Positions 58,853 through 64,000 of a stretch of 64,000 nt of DNA are shown one piece after another (within the stretch, counting starts at the first letter, position 1; every line of letters begins with the position of its first letter). The DNA is taken from assembly GCA_023055355.1 (NCBI GenBank), contig JALJCS010000052.1, positions 761,501-825,500 on the forward strand. Reading direction: 5' to 3'. The notes under the pieces were generated by a model, which made no database searches, was not told where the DNA came from, and saw only the letters and a list, made by a program, of their open reading frames with translations. This DNA is from Agelaius tricolor (taxonomy: Eukaryota > Chordata > Aves > Passeriformes > Icteridae). The position numbers were made by a program, and so were the translations under genes.

Positions 58853-59102
58853 TGTTGCCACCGCTTGGGGCGTGGCGTCCCGGGTCGAGGATGGTTCGGT
58901 GGCAGCGCCTCTGCCACATGGGCCAAGCACAAGCATACACCAATGTGGTGGACGGTAACTGGCATTTATTAACGGTTAGGCAGGGTCATTTATCACAGGG
59001 GTTAACAGTCAACAACACGCAGGGCTAAGTAATGGTAAAGGGGAGGGGTTCTGTGTGCCAGTAACAACGTGAGATCTTGCGGCCGGTCCCTAATCTCCCA
59101 CA
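58853..59102 (-). repeat. 3-prime LTR of the non-autonomous element, with polypurine tract
   Basis: Minus strand starts TGTGGGAG and ends GTGGCAACA. AAGGGGGGGGTGAAA (59103-59117) precedes it as polypurine tract. It carries GTTAATAAATGCC as poly(A) signal. Confidence 0.9.
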
Positions 59103-60689
59103 TTTCACCCCCCCCTTATGATTAATTAAAAACATAGAAAATGTAAAGGTTAAAACTGACAACTGGTAAACATGTGTAACTGGTAAAAATGTACTGAAGT
59201 TTAACAATGCAACATAACCATAACAAACTCGTCTTAAGCAAACAAACAAAATGTTAACTTTTTCTAACCGGTTTTTAAAGAACAACACTAAAACACGTTT
59301 TAAACACTTGTTTAAACTGTAAGGCCCAAAAATCAAAGTCTAGGAACACTTCTGCAGGAGGGCCTAACAAGGTGGACACAAGGGCGTTTTTGTAGAGGCT
59401 TTTCTCTGTTGATGCTTGGGACGTAAAACGCAACTGGAGGAGCACCATCTGGATGGAGCAGGATGCTGAAGAATGGGTCCCGGTGTGAAAATAAAACATC
59501 GATCTACTCTGTTTCCGTCATAGGGAAATGTAAGATGGCAGCAATCAGAAATCAATCAGATAATACACATAATAAAAACACATCAGAAATCATACAATTA
59601 CTGGTCACTACAATACTGAACTATCATCCCAGAGTCTGTGACAGCTGATGAACCTTAAAACAAGAGAGACCTGGAGAACTCATGTCCGGATTCATGTTTC
59701 TTAAAACTCCCTTTGAAAACTGGCTTAGCTTTCATATATGGTACTGAAAATGCTGAATGGTGCTTGATGCTGAAAACATCTGGGCTGATTGTCAATTATT
59801 CCATTCAAGTAGAGCTAGAACTTGGCCAGAGTTCAAACTCTAATTGATGGACCTCACTTATATACCCTTATGAATAGGAAACTTTAGGATGAAAGACCAA
59901 TCAAACCATTATACAATTGAATCCCTCTGAAACTTCGAGCCATGACTGAAACCTTTCCTGCTGAGCCTCTCCCCCAGTCCTTCTCTGTGCCAGCCTCTTT
60001 TTTAGTTCAGTCACGGAGTTCCTCACAACCCTGGTATGGTCTGCTGTCCGGCTGCTTGACGATTTGTCGCGGCCTTCAGGAAGCGGGGTATACGGGCCGT
60101 GGGGGCGTCTGAGGATTCAGTCCTGCAAAACAAGCTTTTCAAATTTTCTAGATGAAGTGATGGTGTTTTCAAAGCCAGAGAGGTGCTTGATAACAGCAGC
60201 ACCCTGGACGCCAGGCCGCTGCTGCTGCTGCCCGTTCTCTGTCAGCACCCCCAGCACCGCCCAGCCGCCGCTGCTGCAGAGGGCGGCGGGGCAGGACTCC
60301 CGCTGCCCCACACGGCTCTTCTCTCCGGTGCGATGCATTGCCCTGATGTCAGTACCACACTGCCTGGCTCCACTCGCCACCAGCCCATGGAAGGGTCCGG
60401 CCACCTTGCGCCGGCCAGGCTGCCTGCCAGACCTGTGTAGGCGCAGCTGCTGAAGGCGGCGGCTGTTGGCCACAGCCAGTTGGGAGCCTGGCGGCTCAAC
60501 CCCGGTGCGCCACCCTGCCAGCCCCGCTGGGGGGCCCCCCACCATGGTGACCCCCCCCCGGGGCTCGTCACCCTGCGGCGCATGAGGCGGAGGCCCCGCC
60601 CAGGCTCCCTTGGACTCCGAGTCAACGGCAGTGCCCCGCGCCTCCGAGTCAATGGCGGTGCCCCGCTCCTCCAAGCTAACGGCTGCACC
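59103..60689 (-). other. Internal region of the non-autonomous element, no gene seen
   Basis: AT-rich at 59.1-59.9 kb, CpG-rich at 60.1-60.7 kb. Short frames here have no recognisable family features. Confidence 0.5.
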
Positions 60690-61160
60690 TCATGCTTCCT
60701 CTAGCAGCCCATCCCAAAATGACCACTTTTTCCCCATAGTCGGGGTGCCTGGGCTCAGGAGCCGTGAAGAGCGCTCCCGCGGCTGCGAATCCCCACACTC
60801 GGCAAACTCATGATCGTCCGCAGTCTGCGCGGCCACCCCCACACCCAGCTGGGGCCCCTCCTGCAAGCAGTCCTGGGTGGCCTTCCGCTTTCCCCATTCC
60901 TGCTGAACTTGCTGAACCTTTTTCAGAGCCTGCATGACCCTGCCCCATGATTTTAGATTCCACTCCGAGCCTGAGGACATAGCCTCCTCCGCTAGGGCCC
61001 CGGTACAATCATCCCATACTTCTGGGCGGAAAATATCCTCTGGCTGCCCAATTACCCCAATGCGCAGGAGCCTCGACACTGCCAGGAAAAAATCTCCCAG
61101 CTCACAATCTATGCCCCACTGTCTGTGAATTTTAAAAATGACCTTGGCAAGGGGCTTCAT
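60690..61160 (-). CDS. Matrix-like Gag remnant of the non-autonomous element
   Basis: A 156-codon frame whose first half (VIFKIHRQWGIDCELGDFFL, then SWGRVMQALKKVQQVQQEWG) looks like the helical N-terminal domain of a class II retroviral matrix protein. The second half is low in family features. The start matches where gag would begin after the primer site. Identity is by pattern only. It might be retained because it holds packaging sequence and not for protein. Confidence 0.55.
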   Translation of the reverse strand: MKPLAKVIFKIHRQWGIDCELGDFFLAVSRLLRIGVIGQPEDIFRPEVWDDCTGALAEEAMSSGSEWNLKSWGRVMQALKKVQQVQQEWGKRKATQDCLQEGPQLGVGVAAQTADDHEFAECGDSQPRERSSRLLSPGTPTMGKKWSFWDGLLEEA

Positions 61161-61354
61161 CCTTTCCTTCGCTGGTTTTCAATGCGAGACCTCCTCCTTC
61201 GCCAGCTCCTGGCGTGAGCCTTACTCCTTTGCCGATTCTCAGTGCAAGACCCTCCCCTCTTGCTGGTCCTCTGGGAGCGTCCTCCCCACCGGAGACAGTC
61301 CTGCTGCTCTGGCTGCCGTTTGCTCGCCCAGGTGATTCCTGCCTCCCGGATCAT

Positions 61355-61372
61355 TCCTGGGTTTCGGCACCA
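61355..61372 (-). other. Primer-binding site, tRNA-Phe type
   Basis: Minus strand TGGTGCCGAAACCCAGGA lies 2 bases inside the 5-prime LTR. It matches 17 of 18 bases of the complement of the tRNA-Phe 3-prime end. Confidence 0.85.
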
Positions 61373-61374
61373 CT

Positions 61375-61624
61375 TGTTGCCACCGCTTGGGGCAATGCGT
61401 CCCAGGTCGAGGATGGCTTGGTGGCAGCGCCTCTGCCACATGGACCAAGCACACGCATACACCAATGTGGTGGACGGTAACTGGCATTTATTAATGGTTA
61501 GGCAGGGTCATTTAGAACAGGAGTTAATGGTCAACAACACGTGGGGCTAAGTAACAGTAAAGGGGAGGGGTTCTGTCTGCCTGTAACAACGCAAGGTCTT
61601 GCGGCCGGTCCCTAATCTCCCACA
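61375..61624 (-). repeat. 5-prime LTR of the non-autonomous element
   Basis: Aligns along its length with 58853-59102. Same TG/CA ends. Confidence 0.9.
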
Positions 61625-62294
61625 CAGTGACCCCAGTTAGAAATCCTGAGTGGGGATATGTAGGGAAGCTCCCCACTGGGATAGAACTTCTCTGCCCCAA
61701 AGGGTGATAGTTGTGCCTTACCATGAATGGGCGGATGATTGCCAGCTTGCCTTCAGGCCCTTTAACGAGGATGTTGTTCTTGCTTCTCATGGATACCGTA
61801 GCTCCACCAATCCCGGAAATCATGCCTTCAACAGGTTGTAGATCCCAGTGTGCTGGCCATTCTGAGCGGGCTATGATGGTCACATCAGCACCCGTGTCCA
61901 GCATCCCTGGTAGGTGGGTCTTCTCTCCTTTGCAGGTAAGGCCGCACTCGATGGTAGGCTTGGATGGTCCCACGACTTGTGCCCACATAGCTGTAGGGTT
62001 TAGAGGAATCTGTTCCCTGTGATCCTTTGGGAGTAAGAAGGCTTGTGCTATTGGAGTTCCCTTTGAAAGAAAAAATGGTAAGTCTATGCAGTATACCTGG
62101 ATGAGAATCTCTTGTCCCGGGTGCACCATTTGCACTTCTGGAACAATTTTCTTTGGGCTGTGAAGAGAGTCACCTGTAATTAAAATGTGCGAAGGACCAC
62201 CTTTTGGCCCGTATTTGCCTGTGGGAACACGATGAACATTCTCATTATTAAAGTCAATGCACAGAGCAGTTACCAATTGACAGCAGGTTCCCAT
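61625..62294 (-). CDS. Class II ERV dUTPase-like and protease frame
   Basis: The dUTPase-like part has GQEILIQVYCIDLPFFLSKG and IAQAFLLP. The protease follows with MLDTGADVTII and GIGGATVSM. It is related to but distinct from the plus-strand copy at 44.8-45.5 kb. The frame is interrupted at 61625 by the non-autonomous LTR; the coding sequence picks up in the short piece 58830-58852 and then in RT. Confidence 0.82.
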
Positions 62295-62434
62295 CTGGGT
62301 CGCCCCATGTGTTGGGTCCTCTTCTTGTGGTCTGGAACCTCCTGGGATGGTGCGTGGTTGGGTCTGGGTGGCCTTTGATTTGTTGTCCCATCCTGGGGCT
62401 CCACTGGACTGCGCAAGGTGTTTCCCGGACGCTG

Positions 62435-63634
62435 CTAGAACTGCTGCTGATTCTGGGGTCTTTGATAAGTGTTATGGTGGTATCGGGGAGGTGACCTTTC
62501 TGGGCAGTCCTTTATGTAATGTCCAATATCCCCACAGTGATAGCATGTAGCTTGGTCTTTAGAAGCTATTACTGCATATGCCCCAGAAACTCCTTCAGCA
62601 ATACCCTTAGCAACTGCTTGGGCCACTGTATTTTCAGTGGACATGTGACGTACAGCATTCCAGCATTTGCTCTATGGTAGGGTCTGTATCCACACCTCAA
62701 AATGGCTTTGCATCGTTCATCTGAGTTACTCAAGGCAAGCTTACATAAGAGTTCCTTCCTTGCCTCTGTGCTCTCTATCTGTTTCTCCAGAGCATCTCTA
62801 AGTCTGTCCACAAATTTGATAAAACTTTCATCTATCCCTTGTTTAAATAGTAGAAAAATGCATTGTTGGCATTGACTCATCATGCATGAGAAGTAAAGAG
62901 GATTTTGCTGCAAGTGGGACAGCTTGCAGTACCTCTTTATTCAAAGTTTCCAATTGGCCCTCCGGTTTCTGTAAATCCCCTTCCCCAGCCAGCTGTTCTA
63001 CTGTAAAATTTGTTCTATTAGCATCTGCAGAGTATGAGTCTGATAATGTTTTTAAATGTCTTTTCCAATGCCTGTCCCATAACATATATCCTGCTGGGGT
63101 CAGCAGGCAGTGTGAAATATTTTTTATATCCTGGGGAAGTAAGACATGTGCTGACAATACAGCTTCTAGGAAATTTCTAAAAATATGTGAGCCTCTGCCA
63201 TGTTCTTTGGCTATATTTCTTAATTGCATGAGCTCCTTATTTGAGTTTGGCTTCCATGTCTTTATAGCGGATTCCCTACCATTTCTTCCCTGTTTATACT
63301 CTACAGGGAAAGCATTAATTTTCTGTGCATTAATTTTCTGTGACAGCTGATGAACCTTAAAATCACCAGACTTAGTCACCTCTATCTTAATAAGAGCCCA
63401 TGGATCAGTATACATCGTATCAGAGTCACTGCAAGTGCTCTGTTCCTCTGAGGAGGACTGGGGGGAGGGTGCAATCCGTGTCCTATGCTTTTTTTGGCGT
63501 TTAGAAGCGGTGTTTTTCAAGGGTTTCGGTATCTGTGGGGGGACACATGGCATAACCTGGCCAGGGGGAGGCGCTGTTGGAGCTGGGATGGCAGCACAGC
63601 ATGCGCAGGACTGGGTGGGGGGGGGGGGTAGCAC
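62435..63634 (-). pseudogene. Class II ERV gag (proline-rich region, capsid, nucleocapsid)
   Basis: The frame 62843-63634 starts with a proline/cysteine-rich stretch, then a capsid N-terminal domain (FRNFLEAVLSAHVLLPQDIK). A shifted frame 62569-62913 carries FIKFVDRLRDALEKQ, the homology region. 62435-62644 has one zinc knuckle CYHCGDIGHYIKDC. Frameshifts near 62.87 kb and 62.66 kb break it. Capsid sequence is related to the plus-strand ERV gag at 43.7 kb. Confidence 0.8.
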
Positions 63635-64000
63635 CGTGGGGGGTCTCTGGGATTCCGTTCGGGTGGCATTGAGGGCGGGTGGGGGGGTGGGGGGAGAGGT
63701 GGTGGGGGCAGGGGGGCTGGGAGGACTGGGGGTGGTGCGCTAGGACTGAGACATGATTGCCTATTGGGGACCCTCTGCTGTGGCAGGCAGGGTGCAGGGG
63801 TAAGGAGCGGGGCTACACACGGGCACGGCAGTGGCGGCAGCGGGGGTCGGGGAGCCGTCGGGAGAGGTTTGGCCGCTCGGAGCGGGGGCGGGGGGAGCAG
63901 GGGCGGAGGGAGGGGGGGGTGGGGGACATTGCGATGGGAGGAGTCAGAGTCACCGTGAGGGTGGGGGGAGCGGGAGGGGGCGTGGAGGAGTCCGCGGCGG
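63635..64000 (-). other. G-rich leader or gag 5-prime part of the class II ERV
   Basis: Strongly strand-biased, G-rich on the plus strand, with several G runs. Probably C-rich, proline-coding gag on the minus strand. The LTR is not reached. Confidence 0.45.

Larger units (their letters stand above)
58853..61624 (-). mobile_element. Non-autonomous LTR retroelement with tRNA-Phe primer site
   Basis: Two 250-bp LTRs flank 2272 bp that encode no pol. A 6-bp target duplication with one mismatch flanks it (CAGTGG at 58847-58852, CAGTGA at 61625-61630). It has a primer site and polypurine tract of its own, and a matrix-like Gag remnant, so it must have used enzymes of a related virus. The LTRs are about 90 percent identical by eye, older than the neighbouring gamma-type insertion. 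Confidence 0.88.
47345..64000 (-). mobile_element. Class II endogenous retrovirus (minus), host of two later insertions
   Basis: Reading leftwards: gag (63.6-62.4 kb), dUTPase-protease (62.3-61.6 kb), RT (50.76-49.45 kb), RNase H, integrase (49.0-48.0 kb), start of env (47.7-47.3 kb). Two elements interrupt it between protease and RT, both flanked by target duplications. Without them the protease and RT coding sequences would be contiguous, which shows insertion rather than rearrangement. The 5-prime LTR lies beyond the window; the 3-prime end is lost next to the plus-strand ERV. Confidence 0.85.

Noticed and set aside
60117..60674. 185-codon minus-strand frame inside the non-autonomous element
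   Set aside because: CpG-rich, low-complexity product with no family features; overlapping frames on both strands are equally long.
62288..62310. Sequence resembling a primer-binding site next to an LTR end (minus strand GGGCGACCCAGATGGGA after AACACA), similar to the gamma-type ERV primer site
   Set aside because: It lies inside the gag-to-protease stretch of the class II ERV, no LTR body is visible to its right and gag continues there, so it is more likely coding sequence or chance.

Overview
The window looks like vertebrate nuclear DNA from a bird, most likely a songbird. Two conserved vertebrate genes with ordinary introns (SSR2 and CFAP45) match well-known proteins exon by exon. A CR1 LINE tail lies in an SSR2 intron, and the many LTRs and nested endogenous retroviruses (ERVs) are of the kinds common in passerines. 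The high GC content, short introns and many minisatellites suggest a microchromosome or another gene-dense region; that part is inference.

Layout. 0.2-1.9 kb: last four exons of SSR2 (translocon-associated protein beta), including what looks like a U12-type AT-AG intron. 2.9-4.1 kb: a broken Fc-receptor-like (FCR-like) copy on the minus strand (copy A). 7.1-10.9 kb: CFAP45, a ciliary microtubule inner protein, with an RFX X-box-like site upstream. 11-16 kb: ERVL remains and several LTRs. 17.4-21.7 kb: FCR-like pseudogene copy B (minus). 21.8-26 kb: a decayed gamma-type ERV (minus) carrying a solo LTR. 29.4-33 kb: FCR-like copy C (plus), the only copy whose exons keep phase from start to stop (458 codons plus stop). 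36.5-40.7 kb: FCR-like pseudogene copy D (plus). 41.5-47.2 kb: a class II ERV on the plus strand with an inverted reverse-transcriptase piece inside it. 47.3-64 kb: another class II ERV on the minus strand, interrupted by a non-autonomous LTR element (58.85-61.62 kb) and by a gamma-type ERV (50.76-58.83 kb), both with target-site duplications.

The four FCR-like copies share one architecture: a 48-49 nt signal-peptide exon, a 21-nt second signal exon, Ig exons, a transmembrane exon and short tail exons. They also share upstream blocks. Those of copies C and D resemble the DNA between copy A and CFAP45, and near copy C a relic of the CFAP45 promoter region is recognisable in inverted orientation. 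This suggests that an ancestral head-to-head FCR-like/CFAP45 pair supplied the duplicated unit. In copies C and D, tyrosines expected at ITIM-like tail positions are replaced, and copies A, B and D are broken. No unknown enzyme system, CRISPR array or tRNA/rRNA gene was recognised. The novelty is in receptor-family decay, the splice-site biology and the nested retroelement structure.
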